DNA of 64,000 nt from Gautieria morchelliformis (taxonomy: Eukaryota; Basidiomycota; Agaricomycetes; Gomphales; Gomphaceae): positions 167,644-231,643 of the forward strand of contig WHVA01000138.1 in NCBI GenBank assembly GCA_015179125.1, given 5' to 3'. The notes under the pieces were generated by a model. The model searched no databases, was not told the DNA's origin, and was given only the letters and a program-made list of their open reading frames with translations. Every line of letters begins with the position of its first letter. Position 1 is the first letter of the stretch. Both the position numbers and the translations under genes were made by a program. This document shows, piece after piece, positions 11,045 through 22,376 of this stretch.

Positions 11045-11582
11045 CTGGAAGGATCGGAATGTGAGTATGTGAGTGATGAGGAAGGTAGGCATATAAGGCA
11101 TGTAACATGGCTCCCAATACTTGTGACAGCCCAGCCCCCACACTCACCTTTCGCAACCTTCACATGAGTGGGAGCAGAAGTGGTCTATTGTAAGAGCGAG
11201 GACACATTGCGAGAGCGAGGGTGGGAGTGGTCTATTGTGAGAATGAGCAGGTGAGGGGAGATAGTGTGAGAGCAAGACCCAGAGTGCATGAGCGAGAGCA
11301 GCAGAGAGGCACGTAGCAATAATACTACTACTATTAAGCAAACGACGCGCATTCATTTGCGCCTGTTTGCCAGCTCTTGGCGTCCGTCCCTTTCCCGAGT
11401 CTTGCCCTCCCTCCGCCTATCCTTCCCCTCTCCACTCGCCGTTTCTTCCGTGGTTTCCTTCACCCGCCCCTTTTTCCTCCTGTCGTTGGCCGTCATCGTC
11501 CGCTCCTGCAGGTGGTATTCGGAGCTCTTTTACGGATGGGTAGAAGGATAGGTATCGGAAGGAGAAGGCTCGGTCACCGTCC
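11045..11582. other. Non-coding region with GAGCGAG-rich short repeats
   Basis: Two imperfect copies of GTGGTCTATTGT(A/G)AGA lie at about 11180-11245. The 5' exons of the DnaJ pseudogene would be expected here but no J domain can be read. Unique C/T-rich sequence follows up to the target site of LTR F1. Confidence 0.5.
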
Positions 11583-12044
11583 TGTATGGGATCCTGCTTT
11601 GCCGGTCAAATAGGAGAAATTCCATGTATTTTCGAAATAGTGACCTTAAAATATAGCATACTGGTATTGCTATCATTGGGGATGAACTATTTAAACTTCC
11701 TCTAATTTCCTACCATTTTTTCGCCATTTCTAATGAAGTCTTTGGCTCAAAACACTTCTATTCTGTTGCAGCAGAGTTATGAATCCACATGTATCCACAA
11801 CTCTGCTTATTCAAACTCCGACGCGCGCGAGCCCGAACTCGAGCCTGTGGACACTCTACCGGTTCGGACTCAGCACTCTGGAAATGGCAATTTATTCCCA
11901 AGCCTCCACAACACAGTTTGTGCAATACAAACTCAGCCCAACCTATGCTACCATAGCAACAAGGCTATGTTAGGCTGTGCTGTGCCATAGCTACACTCAC
12001 ATTGGGTTCACAAGATACAACAATCTCTTGATAGTTTAGCTAAG

Positions 12045-12285
12045 AATCCCCCATGGTCACATGACTATCACATGACCACAAAAACAGCTCAAAGTCACCT
12101 GATCATCCACAGTCACCTGACAGTCACCTGACCTCAAAGTCACCTGATTATCTACAGTCACCTGACAATCACCTGACCTCAAAGTCACCTGATTATCTAC
12201 GGTCACCTGACAATCACATGACCTCAATCCAGCTTGAAGTCACATGACTTTCCTTCGTCACATGATAATCACATGAGCGTGGGAG
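12045..12285. repeat. Tandem TCACCTGA/TCACATGA array in LTR F1
   Basis: There are roughly eighteen CACCTG or CACATG hexamers in 240 bases, arranged in units of about 48 bases (TCAAAGTCACCTGATTATC, then CAGTCACCTGACAATC). The array lies 200 to 430 bases upstream of the TATA box, in the position of the U3 region. Confidence 0.8.
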
Positions 12286-12477
12286 TTTCTTACATACTCT
12301 TAGCTTTACTGTCACAGAGGTGTGACTTTAACCCAATATAGCAATAGAACCTTCCACAGCCTTCCAATAGTTTCCAAACCTTTCCTGAAGCTTCTCTAAG
12401 CTTCCACAAGGTTCTTCACAGTAGTAGAAGCTTCTACAAGGTTCCTAGCAGTAGTTACATAAGCTAGATAGATGCAG

Positions 12478-12485
12478 TATAAATA
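12478..12485 (+). promoter_or_regulatory. TATA box of LTR F1
   Basis: TATAAATA follows GATGCAG and precedes the R-region-like segment shared with F2 and F3. Those two have TATAAAAGG at the matching place (about 15824 and 19620). This is inferred to be the RNA polymerase II promoter of the parent retrotransposon. Confidence 0.65.
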
Positions 12486-13442
12486 GCCTGCAGTTTTAGC
12501 AGTGAATCAGCCAATACATCATCATCTACTATCCACGTACCTCGTGTGACTTGCCAAGCTTGCACAGCTTACTAAGCTGCTAACCCCAGCTAGGGTTATT
12601 ACACTTACTTAGTGTATAATTCTCAGTTAAGTAGTTGTGTTTCTACTTAGCCACCCAGACTAACACTCCAGGTGAAATTCTGCAGAGTGAGTCTGACAAT
12701 TGATTTCCTTGTCAATTAGCTCTCCAATACCCAAGACGAACTGATCAGTGACTTTCCTGTTCAGTGACTTTCACAAGTCACTTCTTAAACCCTAGTCACT
12801 CGTTTATTGCAGTGCATTGACGTTAATCAGGTCAGTCCACTTACAAACTCTCCTGTGAAGCCATTCCTATCTTTTTGGAATACTTGGACCCCGATAGTCG
12901 TCCTCGAACCTACAGACTTTTAGTTTATTGTTCAGTGCTGCTAAGAAACATATTGCCTTCCATCCGTATTAACTTGGACTAGTTTTTACGCGGATTGCAA
13001 CCAAGGTACAAATATTAAATTATTTCCGGAGTTGTGCTGCAGCATTGTTTAATATTCTTTGAGTTTCGTATACGACACGTTCTGATAGACCAAAGTGTTA
13101 GCTCTGACACCAAAGTCTTGAAGGGTTCCAAAACACGTCCCTTCACGTCCTCACATGGGGGGAAGGCTACGCACAGGTAGGGGATCCCATCGACGCCTCC
13201 CCACACTGTGATGTCTTTCAGCGTCCCCTCGCACACCGTCACTGTGTCTCATGGCTATTCCCGCAGCTGTATATTCTTCCTCTCCTGTGCAGGCCATCCC
13301 TTGCCATATATTTGTCTCTTCATGTGTTTTCTCTTTTCCTTATGTCTACCATTAATTTGTGTGCTAACGTCTGTCTTCGAGGGGGTCATCGACAGACGAC
13401 CTCTCCTACATATTATTGTTTCTATGACACTGTAGTTCAGGC

Positions 13443-14212
13443 CTTGGACGGCTCGGTGGTCCCTCTGGAGCTTCGACCACACTGACGCTCGCGTCGTCGG
13501 CCGCATTTTCGCCCCTCCATCGTCGCCCATTTTGATGGACATTATTTCTCTAACGGCTTATCCTGGAGATCCGACATCTGATGACTATGAAATCGGTGTC
13601 CCGGACGATAGCTCGGTAGCTGTTTGGACGGTTGGTGCCGTTCTAGATAATGCCAAAGTTGACGCGGATTCCCAGACGAGAGCATTCAATCTTGCCGTTT
13701 CCGACTACTTCCGAGATGGCACGAAAACCTTTGCTTTGGAGTCCGTATCTTTCCTGAGCTCTTTTCTTTTTTTCATTTATGTTTCGCTTAATGTGTCTTC
13801 CTTAGGTGTGTTTACGACGGTAATTCGGTTCACTGGAGTCGGGCTCCTGCTCCCAATGTTAACATGGCGATCTATGCATATGGCACATTCAGGAAAGTGA
13901 ATGAACATGGCAATTTGAGTATAGTTGTTGATAACGTCGCGTTGAACGTGGGACCGGCCACCCTAGCCCCTTGCTCCTTCCGCGAAGGATGGTGGCCCGC
14001 GTCGTCGACTGAGGAAGTTCGCGACAGCCGTCCCTAAATACGACGGTGACAACGCTCTCGCCCACAAGGTTCGTGAAGATGGCCGTCGTTCGTCTTCGCC
14101 AGTTTCGCCCACTCGTTCCAATGTTACCTTTTCGGGCGACGGTCCTTCGCAGACCGATCCAGGCAATCTTATCACAAGGAGTGGTAAACAGCGTGCTGGT
14201 CTTACACCTTAA
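13443..14212 (+). pseudogene. Unknown gene remnant, two exons plus a frameshift
   Basis: A long open stretch reads through LDGSVVPLEL and MDIISLTAYPGDPTSDD to TKTFALE. A short intron follows (about 13738-13804, ending TTAG). The frame continues CVYDGNSVHWSRAPAPN and IYAYGTFRKVNEHGN to VDNVALNVGPA. After a frameshift near 13980 it resumes KFATAVPKYDGDNALAHKV and ends LITRSGKQ to a stop at 14210-14212. I do not recognise the family. The beta-rich pattern around IYAYGTFRK and LSIVVDNVAL looks like an OB fold, which Helitrons often carry as an accessory ssDNA-binding protein, and a Helitron helicase lies at 16503. This is inference only. The 5' side is cut by LTR F1. Confidence 0.45.
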
Positions 14213-14463
14213 CTGCCATCCCCGGCCTTTTTCTTTCTTCATTTGTATTTCTATCTCCTCTTTGTATCATACATGTTTCCGTTTCGATGTGACTGCCTTC
14301 GAATCTGACTCCGTGACCTTTTGAGCCTTCCCCTGTCTTCGACAGACCCTGTTTCAAATCTGCCGTCGTGATTATAATTTTTCTTCCATGCTGTTGCATA
14401 CCGGGGTGTATACTGAAGGAGTTAACCTTTTTTCTTTCTATTCCTTTGTTCCCCCTACCATGC

Positions 14464-15494
14464 TGTCACGACCGGTTTATTTCTCCTACCGCGCTACCTC
14501 TATGTTCCCCCTCGTCACTCCCTAGCATCTTCGCCAGAGTTCGCCGCACCTACCGACCACTTCCCCTCTACGTCCACTCTACCCGCTGTTCGCCCCATTC
14601 TCTGAACCGCTATTCGCTGCTCGCGCATTTCATCAGCAGGCACGCCATCGAATATGATCGATACCATTCACCCGGCATGATGGCTCATCATTAACCCCGT
14701 CATCTTCTTAATCCAACCCCATTGGGTGTTCGTATGGCCAAGGTGTGATCGCAGGACGTCTCTTCTATAGGTCGTGCAGGATCAACCCAGTAAATGAAGA
14801 GTCCGTGCAGGGTAGCATGTATGCGGGTCCCAAGACATGGTTTTGTCCATAAATGCCTTCGCTCCCTTTATTCTCCGTCATTTCATGTTCGCATTCTCCC
14901 CTCACTCTATTGTATGTTTATTCCATCTACCTAGTATCATGACCGCGCACCCCTATCCAACCCTGACTCACAACACCCTCTTTCCTATTCGCTGATACCT
15001 TACGAGCATTCGATATAAGTAGTTTACATTCGCATGTATATTCCCCAGTTCAATTATCATACGTCGTTCATCTTGTGCAGCTTTGACCTCGCGGTGGTCA
15101 TCATCTTAACCCTTCTCTTGGAGATTCCCATCTTCGACTAGCAAAGGACTTAGGCATCACTGGTGAGTTCTCATACTTCATCTTCGTTACCTTAGCCTTC
15201 GAACCATTTTCTGTGCTGTTGGCGAAGGGCTCCGAAGGAGCACCTTCGCCAGCGAAGGGATTGTTGAGACTTAGACAGCCCTTCCGTGAGACCTTGCACG
15301 TTACATTGTCAAGAGTCACGGGCTATTTCGCTACGACTGTAGATAGGGTGAGCCCCGTTTAGGCAAACCCTCTTACCTTGTGAACATTCATTGGTTCACC
15401 TATTCGCCGAACGGCATACTTATTCGCACAAGTTATTTGGGCATTCGCTGTGTTCACTAATACACAATATTAATGCCTAAAAACCAATCTTGAC
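14464..15494 (-). mobile_element. Solo LTR B1
   Basis: This is a 1031-base LTR that on the minus strand runs from TGTCAAGATTGG to ACCGGTCGTGACA. It is the same family as the LTRs at 40156, 42235, 43273, 44953 and 46660. The left flank is CATGC (14459-14463) but the right flank is AGAGC, so there is no TSD. Its right end abuts a 5'-truncated LTR F2, suggesting a later recombination or deletion. Confidence 0.85.
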
Positions 15495-16502
15495 AAGAGC
15501 CCTAATTGGCTCAGAACTCCTTACTCAGCTTCTGAGTGCCAAATACATGGTTATCTGGAGATACAGCCTCAATGGCTCAACCAATCCAGGCACACCTTGG
15601 TGAGTCAGGAGTACATGACTCAGCCAAGCTGTGCTATGGCACGTGACCCCTTTCAGTGAGTCATTCCTGACAAATCAAGCTCTGATTGGTAGGAAGCATG
15701 GTAGAGTCCCCTGGAAACAGCCAGTTTCTTCCAACCCTTTCTTCCACCTTCCACAAGCTTCTTCCCCCATTCCATTAATAGATAGAAGGTTCTACCTGCT
15801 TACTAAGCTCTTGTACATTACAATATAAAAGGAGGCCCTTTGCCTGCCCTTTGAGCAATCAATCTACCCATCTTCTATCCTACACAGCTTGTGTGACTTG
15901 CACATCTTATCTAAGTTCCTAACCCGAACTAGAATACTACTCTTGCTTAAAGTAACTATTCTTAGTTAAGTAGTTGCTTTACTGCTTAGCCACTTAGCCT
16001 AACATGCTGGGTGTAACTCTACAGAGTGAGGTTGGCAATCGATTTTCTTGTCAATTAGCACTCCAATACCGGAGACGAGCTGTTCAGTTGATTTTCCTGT
16101 TCAGTGACTTTCACAAGTCAAGTCAAGTTGTGCGCGAAAGCCACTTCACATTACTCTCTTGTTATTGCAGTGCATTGACGTTGGTTGACCCAATCCACTT
16201 ACAAACTCTCCTGCGGAGCCTATTCCCTCTTTATTAAAAGGAATACTCTTGGACCCCGATAGTGTCCTTGAACCTACACACTCTTTTAGTTTATTGTTCA
16301 GTGCAGCTAAAAAACACATTGCCTTATAGCTGTAATAACTTGGACTAGTTATTACATGGATTGCAACCAAGGTACAAATATTAAATTATTTCCAGAGTTG
16401 TGCTGCTGCATTGAACCGGTATTCTACTAGTCGTGTAAACGACACGTTCTGATAGCCCGAGGCGTTAGCAATAACACCAAAGTCTTGAAGGGTTCCAAAA
16501 CA
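15495..16502 (+). mobile_element. LTR F2, 5' truncated
   Basis: It is collinear with the 3' part of LTR F1 and F3, including TATAAAAGGAGGC (15824), the CTTGGACCCCGATAG block, the GGATTGCAACCAAGG block and the end TTCCAAAACA. About the first 200 bases, including the TG terminus, are missing at the junction with LTR B1. The right flank GCGTC has no visible partner. Confidence 0.85.
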
Positions 16503-17162
16503 GCGTCCCTCTGTCTTCCCTGATCGATTCTCGCCGGCACCAATGCACGGTGCGCTATGTATAACTCTATATGCCTACACAGGCTTGGCACTCCTGAAAA
16601 AAATTATATGGCTGCTGACTCTATCAAGGAAATGGACGATGCAGACATACTTTCCCCTCAATCCCTTCTCGACTTCGCTGCCCGGCAAACACCTCCAGGC
16701 CTACCCCCGCACTGTCTCTCCATCCGCTTGGGGGGCCTATATCGCTTAATGCATAACTTCTCCATCTCATGCGGCCTCGTCAAAAACTGTAGAGTCGTCG
16801 TTACTCACCTAGGGATAAGACTAATCACCGTTAACATCCTCCACCTTGAACAGGGACACAATTATATCAACCGGGAATCAATCTTACTTCCCCGAATAAC
16901 CTTTACCTACTTTCTCCCCTCCAGTGGTCATACACTTTTACGTAGACAATTTCCTTTATGCACCGCATACGCCACAACATTCAACAGTTGCCAGGGACTC
17001 ACGCTCAATCAAGTCGCCATAGACCTCTCCACTCCCGTTTTCAGCCACGGCCAATTATACACCGCTCTCTCTCGCGTTCGATGTAGGGACAATGTTCGAA
17101 TTCGATTACCTGCCGATGAAGACACCACTCAAAATATTGTCTATGACAAAATCACTCTATAA
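16503..17162 (+). pseudogene. Helitron Pif1-type helicase, C-terminal fragment
   Basis: The frame 16557-17162 carries the last helicase motifs. PPGLPPHCLSIRLGG matches the motif V region. RRQFPLCTAYATTFNSCQGLTL matches the motif preceding the Q-G signature, and PVFSHGQLYTALSRVRCRDNV matches motif VI. This wording is typical of the helicase half of Helitron Rep/Helicase proteins, which move by rolling circle. The whole Rep domain and the Walker motifs are missing because LTR F2 replaces the upstream sequence. The usual NKSQGQTL is changed to NSCQGLTL, which also argues that it is dead. Confidence 0.85.
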
Positions 17163-17262
17163 TTTATGCGTCATTCCCTGTTTCCATATCCTTCCTCTCC
17201 CACCCCTATTTCTTTTCCCTTTATATCCCACCCCTCGAACACCACCTTTCCCTTCACTCACC

Positions 17263-17583
17263 ATGGCACCTCCTGCAGACCATCGCCCGAGCTTTCCTGG
17301 CGTCAAAAACGTGCGTCCCCTTTTCCCTCCCCGCCTCCTTTTCCTTCTAACTCTACACAAAGCAGATATTATGCCGGTCACTTCCTCGCAAGTGTCGGCA
17401 TACGTCATCCGTTATATAACACGTCCTCGCAGGTCACCTATCCACACACCTGTTAACGGTCCCGCATCCATAGACGCCCTATTGCGCTCCTTACCTTTGC
17501 TTCCCGACATCTCCCCTGAAACACGTCGGCGGCTTCAGAACGAACTACAGCTCATCCGTACCTTCATGTCGAGGGACCAGTGA
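17263..17583 (+). CDS. Small hypothetical protein (106 aa)
   Basis: An ATG at 17263 opens 106 codons just after the Helitron helicase fragment. The protein is basic and proline/arginine rich with the C-terminus SPETRRRLQNELQLIRTF. No family is recognised. It could be a Helitron accessory ORF, or a chance ORF in the Helitron 3' region. Confidence 0.3.
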   Translation: MAPPADHRPSFPGVKNVRPLFPPRLLFLLTLHKADIMPVTSSQVSAYVIRYITRPRRSPIHTPVNGPASIDALLRSLPLLPDISPETRRRLQNELQLIRTFMSRDQ

Positions 17584-18599
17584 ATGGTCGCATGTAACTT
17601 CACCAAAGCTAACTTTCCCCACTTTGTATTACATAATGGAATTTTTTTTATTATCTTTTCACCCATCTGTACTGGCGCGCCGAAGTGAAGCGCAGGCGAG
17701 CCTTGTATATATTGAGTATATGCATGGTATTTTCAATGAAAGAGTATCTTACCAGGAGGCACCCTCTAAACCACCGCGTTTTTACCCAACCCCACGATAT
17801 CATTTATAAGAAGAGCTTTTTGATGCAGGTGTTGAGCGGGGATCACGCGATAACATCACGATGTTCACATACTCTGCATTTTCCTCCTGGTTCGCTCCAT
17901 CATAACTGGGCATGATCGAAAAATTGATGAGGGCAAGCATTATAGTTTGTTTTCTGTTGGCCATGGTCATGGGGGGAAGAGAGGAGTTAGAATTCAAGCA
18001 GGTCGGAGATTCAAATCACTTGGGGAAAAATTCGGACACGCGTACAAGGTACTGCATTGGTCGCCATGATGCCTCCAGGACTTGGTGAGCAATATTTCAT
18101 GCTATAGTGGCAGCAGCGCTAATTACTTGGCAGACTCAGTTCGACGACAAGAGGAAATTGCTCTGTATGCCTAATGGTCTAACATACGCAGTGAAGAGGG
18201 CGATCGTGTTTCTTTTTTTTTTTTTTTCACATACTGTACTTGCATGTTTTTCAGTACCTGAAAATCAGTGCTCCAAAGCACTTATTTTTGGTGCTCATTT
18301 AATGATATTTCTGAGCACTGATTTGTCAGTGCTCAAAGGTACTGATTATTGCCGTTTGTGTAAAAGGTACCGAAATCTAATGTCGGAGTTTTCTCCAGTG
18401 CATAGCTCCTCGGCGGGCCTCTCCATAGCGCTTGCGGGGAGGTGCTCCATAGCACTGTAAAGGTCTATGGAGGCGTATGTGAGGGGGTATGGAGTACTAG
18501 GAATCCTCGGCGTTTCCTATCATTTGTCTGCTAGTGCCAGTGCATGTCACTGAACAACGGGCAGGAGATCACGTCACGGTAGGATTATTTTGAAAATGA
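17584..18599. other. Non-coding, with a T-tract and a palindromic repeat
   Basis: No convincing gene is present. A run of about 15 T bases occurs near 18212-18226, followed by an imperfect inverted repeat (18250-18345) built from CAGTACCTGAAAATCAGTGCTC and its complement with AAAGGTACTGA. The repeat shares words with 9120-9340. The 3' end of the Helitron could lie in this interval, but no convincing CTRR end was found. Confidence 0.4.
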
Positions 18600-18820
18600 A
18601 ATAAAAAGTATTTGGTACTAAACTTGTAAACTTGGCTCTTATTCCAACATCTCTTCCTCCCCTCCAGCAGTGACCTCTCACACGGCGGCATCGGAAATGT
18701 CATGCGTGAGCTTCCTGATGGCAGGGAGAGTTGTCTGCAAGTCTCCTGCTCCGGAGAGTGTCCTACAAAGAATAACAGAGTGCTGTTAGAGGTTCGACCT
18801 GAGACCGCGTGGTATGCGTA
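18600..18820 (-). pseudogene. Plavaka-like transposase gene, piece beyond LTR F3 (most 3')
   Basis: On the minus strand this is the continuation of the transposase reading frame after LTR F3 is removed. The TSD GCGTA (18816-18820 and 20281-20285) joins KARYA to YHAVSG. The frame stays open for about 60 codons but I do not recognise conserved transposase blocks in it. It may be a poorly conserved part of the protein or already decayed. Confidence 0.4.
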
Positions 18821-20280
18821 TGTGTGGGAACCATTGCTAATGAAAAGCCTCATGAAAAAAGGATTAAAATCGCTTTAAAACCCTGTTTTCCCAGCTGATA
18901 GTAGCTAATACACGTGGCTATTGTTGGGAGAACTCTATTCAAATATCCCTTGAATTTCCTCTTATTTTTTCGCCATTTAACTTGGCTTCCCTGGCTCAAA
19001 AACTCCTTATTCTGTCAGGCAGAGTTACGAACCCACACACGTCCACAACTATGCCACAGCCGCTCAGTTTCAAACTCCGACCAGAGCTTTCCATGAACCG
19101 TGAATTCGGAGTTGCAGGCACTCAAGCACCTATAACTCTGGTACCTTGGCTCACTCAAACTCAGCCTCTGGGACTGAATGCGTCCTCTACCGCTTACACA
19201 AGCCTGAGCAATTCAAACCCAGCCAGCACACGACTTGCATCATAGCAACCATGGCTGTGCAAGGCTGCGTACAAAGTCACACAAAGATGTACAAAGCCAA
19301 AACTAGGGTGCGGATTTAGCAAAGCTTATTGGACGAATGAATCCTCCAAACGCAGTACTATGACACCAAACAGGTCCCTTGATGTCATAGCGGCTGTGTA
19401 GGGCTGTGCAGGGCTGTGCAAGGCAGTGTAAGGCAGTGCATGGCTGTGAAAATCTGTGCAACCCAGGGAAGGTGATTGGCTATCTATTTCCAATTTCTTT
19501 GCACAAACACACCGCAATAGTTATGAGGGTGTGTTTTAGCAGTGCAAATATTTACATATGACATCACTCGCCTAATAGATAGAAGAACCCGATTTTACAT
19601 AATCCTGTGTATTTTACAATATAAAAGGAGGCCATTCTGACCCCCTTGAATCATCATTCTAGCAATCTAACACCTTCTATCCACGTGACCTCGTGTGACT
19701 TGCATCTTACTAAGCTGCTAATCCCAGCTAGGGTTATTCACTTACTTTAGTGTCTAATTCCTTGTTAAGTAGATACTTTTCTGCTTAGCCACCTAGACTA
19801 ATCCTCCGGGTGTAATTCTACAGAGTGAGTCTGTCAATTGATAGTCTTGCCATTCGCACTCCAATACCCGAGACGATCTGATCAGTCGATTTTCCTGATT
19901 AGAGACTTTCACAAGTCACTTCTAAAACTCGTTGATCCCTCGTTTTATTGCTGTGCGCTGGTAGATTATCAAGGCAGTCCATTTATAAACTCGCCTGCTA
20001 AGTACATTCCGTTATATTTTGGAATACGCTTGGACCCCGATAGTGTCCTTGAACCTACATTCTTTTAGTTTATTGTTCAGTGCTGCTAAGAAACACATTG
20101 CCTTCCATCCATATTAACTTGGACTAGTTTTTATGTGGATTGCAACCAAGGTACAAATATTAAATTATTCCCAGAGTTGTGCTGCAGCATTGTTTAATAT
20201 TCTTTGAGTCTCGTAAATGACACATTCTGATAGATTGAAGTGTTAGCAATAACACCAAAGTCTTGAAGGGTTCCAAAACA
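18821..20280 (+). mobile_element. Solo LTR F3 with perfect TSD
   Basis: This is a 1460-base LTR from TGTGTGGGAACC to TTCCAAAACA, flanked by GCGTA on both sides (18816-18820, 20281-20285). Its first 870 bases equal LTR F0 in reverse complement. It holds the TATAAAAGG promoter (19620) and ten-base GGCTGTGCAG-type repeats (19391-19450). It splits the Plavaka-like transposase gene. Confidence 0.9.
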
Positions 20281-20663
20281 GCGTACCTTGCTTTATCATG
20301 CAGACACTTCTGCAGCCGGGGAAGGATATGCTTGCCTTGCGCATGGTCACCCCATGTCCCCAAACTTTGGAGACGATGATGTCTAATAAATGAAATCAAT
20401 GATAGCGCGAGCAACTGCGGTCACTTCTGAATGGACTGCACCATATGTCAGGGTTGCAAAGATGCACTGCATCTCCTGGAATTGATGCCCTGTCCATTGC
20501 ATAATAGTAGATATTCCTTTCTTGAAGTATCGCAGACTCGGATGATCTGGCATGCACTGGAACCTTTGATCAATTTCTGCTGCACCCACATGCGTGAGAC
20601 ACCATTTCACAAGATGGTCTTTGAATACACCTTGTGAAGTTGGCGCAGGAGGTCAGGTGTGAA
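20281..20663 (-). pseudogene. Plavaka-like transposase gene, C-terminal domain piece
   Basis: The minus-strand frame starts just inside the gypsy C insertion with TPDLLRQLHK. After a one-base frameshift near 20605 it continues MKWCLTHVGAAEIDQRF, YFKKGIST and VARAIIDFIY. In agaricomycete Plavaka/KDZ-related transposases the same order is found: a PD.LHQL.KG.F.DHLV.W block, an AEID.RF block, a KGIS block and an RA.LDF.YLA block. Its right end is the TSD of gypsy C and its left end is the TSD of LTR F3. Confidence 0.75.
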
Positions 20664-20876
20664 TGTAAAGATGTCTATCTTAAACCTTAAGTCACAAGAG
20701 CACGACAGAACTTGACCAATGTGTGGTATTCTGATGCTACGTAGTGACAGTGTAAGGGTAAGATGCGATGGGGACCGCTAGCCGGTTCCCACGCATAAAC
20801 TATACAGTGGGTCCCTAAGGGGCCCACTGGGATTATGTAATAACTAATGTACATGTAGATACACGGGGTATTTACA
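20664..20876 (-). repeat. 3' LTR of gypsy C with polypurine tract
   Basis: On the minus strand the LTR begins TGTAAATACCCC and ends ACATCTTTACA. The polypurine tract AGAGGGGGAGGG directly precedes it (20877-20888). Comparison with the 5' LTR shows about five to six differences in 213 bases. Four of them are CG versus CA/TG changes (the TSD of the nested LTR B included). Confidence 0.9.
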
Positions 20877-20912
20877 CCCTCCCCCTCTATAGATAACTAT
20901 AGGGGTTAACTA

Positions 20913-22376
20913 TTACTCATAGAGGTCGTCCATGAGGGAGTCCTCTAGAGTGGCCGATACGATGATGTCGTCGTCGTACGGGGCCGGTGGAGCACGTGAC
21001 TCCTCCGGGGGCACCTCCGCGTCATCGGTGGTGATTGGGTGAGGCTGGTCGGCCTCACCACTAGTGGCGGTCTCCGCTTGGGTGCTGGGGCCCGTGTCCT
21101 CGCGGAGCATGGCCTCAACGGCCGGGTCCTCAGTTTGAGGAGGGGGCCGGAAGCGCGCCAGCTCTCGGTCGAGCTGGGCATGAGTGAGGGGTCGCGGCAC
21201 CGCGGCCCTCACATGGCCGGTCTCGATGACCTTTTGTTGGCCCTCGCAGGCGGCGGCACTGAATGCCGCGCCGGTGAGGCTGCGTTGAACATAATGTTCA
21301 ATGCGGGCCACTCGCTCGCGAGTGACTCCCACATAGTGGGCCAACCATCTTGCGATCTCCGTGAGTGGGATGTCGGGGCCGGCTTGGCCCTCCACAGGGA
21401 ATGGGCCCGTGATTGAGAGCCGCATGGTGGTGCTCTGAGGCGTCAGCACTTCCCTGGCGTCGACGAGGCTCGACCATTGGTCTGTCGAGCCGAAGAGGTC
21501 GAGTAGCCTCGCCCTGAGAGGTGATGCGACCCCTTTGACCCGGGGCGCAAGGGCCTTCAACCACATCCAGACGTCCATGTCATCTAGGTTGAAGGTGCCG
21601 TCCGCGTTGTCACGGATGGCGGATGGGATCCCTTCAGGGTTGTGTATCCAACCCTTCAGGATCCCCGCGATGTCGTGCGGGGTACCACCCGCTATCACGA
21701 GACAATCCCTTTTGGGATTGCGAGCGCGTTGTTCGCACTTGATGCGTTTGAATACGCCGATCATCTCACACGTACACGCGAGCTGCGGCGTTTCTTTTGC
21801 CCACGCTATGAGTTCGACGAAGCGTGGGTCGTCGAGCGGGCAGACATCGTACCATTGAGTACGACGCTGTTGGGCCTTTCCTACCGGCTGTGGTAGGAGG
21901 CCCATCTCGGAGATCGGTGGGTCTCTGAGTGGTATGATCACTCCCTCCCCCGGGTAGGGAGGGTGAACTGTCCCCGCCGGTGGAGGCAGGGCCACACCAG
22001 GCCCGATGTACTGGGCCTCGATCTGTGCTACCCGCCGCTGAAGGGCGGGGTCGTTGATGGTGTGCGACGGTGACGCCGCTGGGTAGGCGCTAATCGTGCT
22101 TTCCTTCACAATGGCTATCCCATTGATGGTGTGGGGGGAGCCACGCAATTTCTTGCGCTTTTTCTTTGGCTGCTCTGCCAGCCGCTGTGCCCATTCGGGG
22201 TCGTACGTCTTCCAGACAGATGAGTCGGACTCCCATCCATCTGGGACGCCGTACGCAGAGTCGGAAGGTGCGCTCTGCCCTTCCGTTGTTGTTGTTGTCG
22301 GGGTCGGCACCGACAATCAGGACGCTAGCCCCGATGTTGCGCGCGCCGGCAACGGCGCCGTCGCGCGAGGTGATGA
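20913..22376 (-). pseudogene. Third ORF of gypsy C, C-terminal two thirds
   Basis: This is the rest of the ORF whose N-terminus lies at 29985-30513. They were joined before copia A1 inserted and the inversion happened. Open codons run from the TGA at 22317-22319 to 20913, about 467 residues. Landmarks are AEQPKKKRKK (basic, possibly nuclear targeting), QWYDVCPLD, CEMIGVFKRIKCEQ, ILKGWIHNPEG, MDVWMWLKALAPR, LFGSTDQWSS, EIARWLAHYVGV and an acidic tail ending SLMDDLYE. The in-frame TGA is also present at the same place in gypsy D. There are no recognisable envelope features (no signal peptide, no membrane span). Function is unknown. Confidence 0.75.

Larger units (their letters stand above)
11583..13135 (+). 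mobile_element. Solo LTR F1 with perfect TSD
   Basis: This is a 1553-base LTR beginning TGTATGGGATCC and ending TTCCAAAACA. It is flanked by a perfect TSD, CGTCC (11578-11582 and 13136-13140). Its 3' half is collinear with LTR F2 (15830-16502) and LTR F3 (19620-20280). No internal coding region is attached, so it is a solo LTR left by LTR-LTR recombination. It contains a TATA box (12478-12485) and a dense CACCTG/CACATG repeat array upstream of it. Confidence 0.9.

Noticed and set aside
11144..11356. Minus-strand 70-codon ORF with a hydrophobic start as DnaJ exon 1 with signal peptide
   Set aside because: After the hydrophobic start the text derives from short GAGCGAG repeats and no J domain follows. 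It cannot be joined convincingly to the DnaJ exons.
16503..16560. Helitron 5' end (TC) near the helicase fragment
   Set aside because: The sequence here is the junction with LTR F2. The true 5' part of the element is missing.
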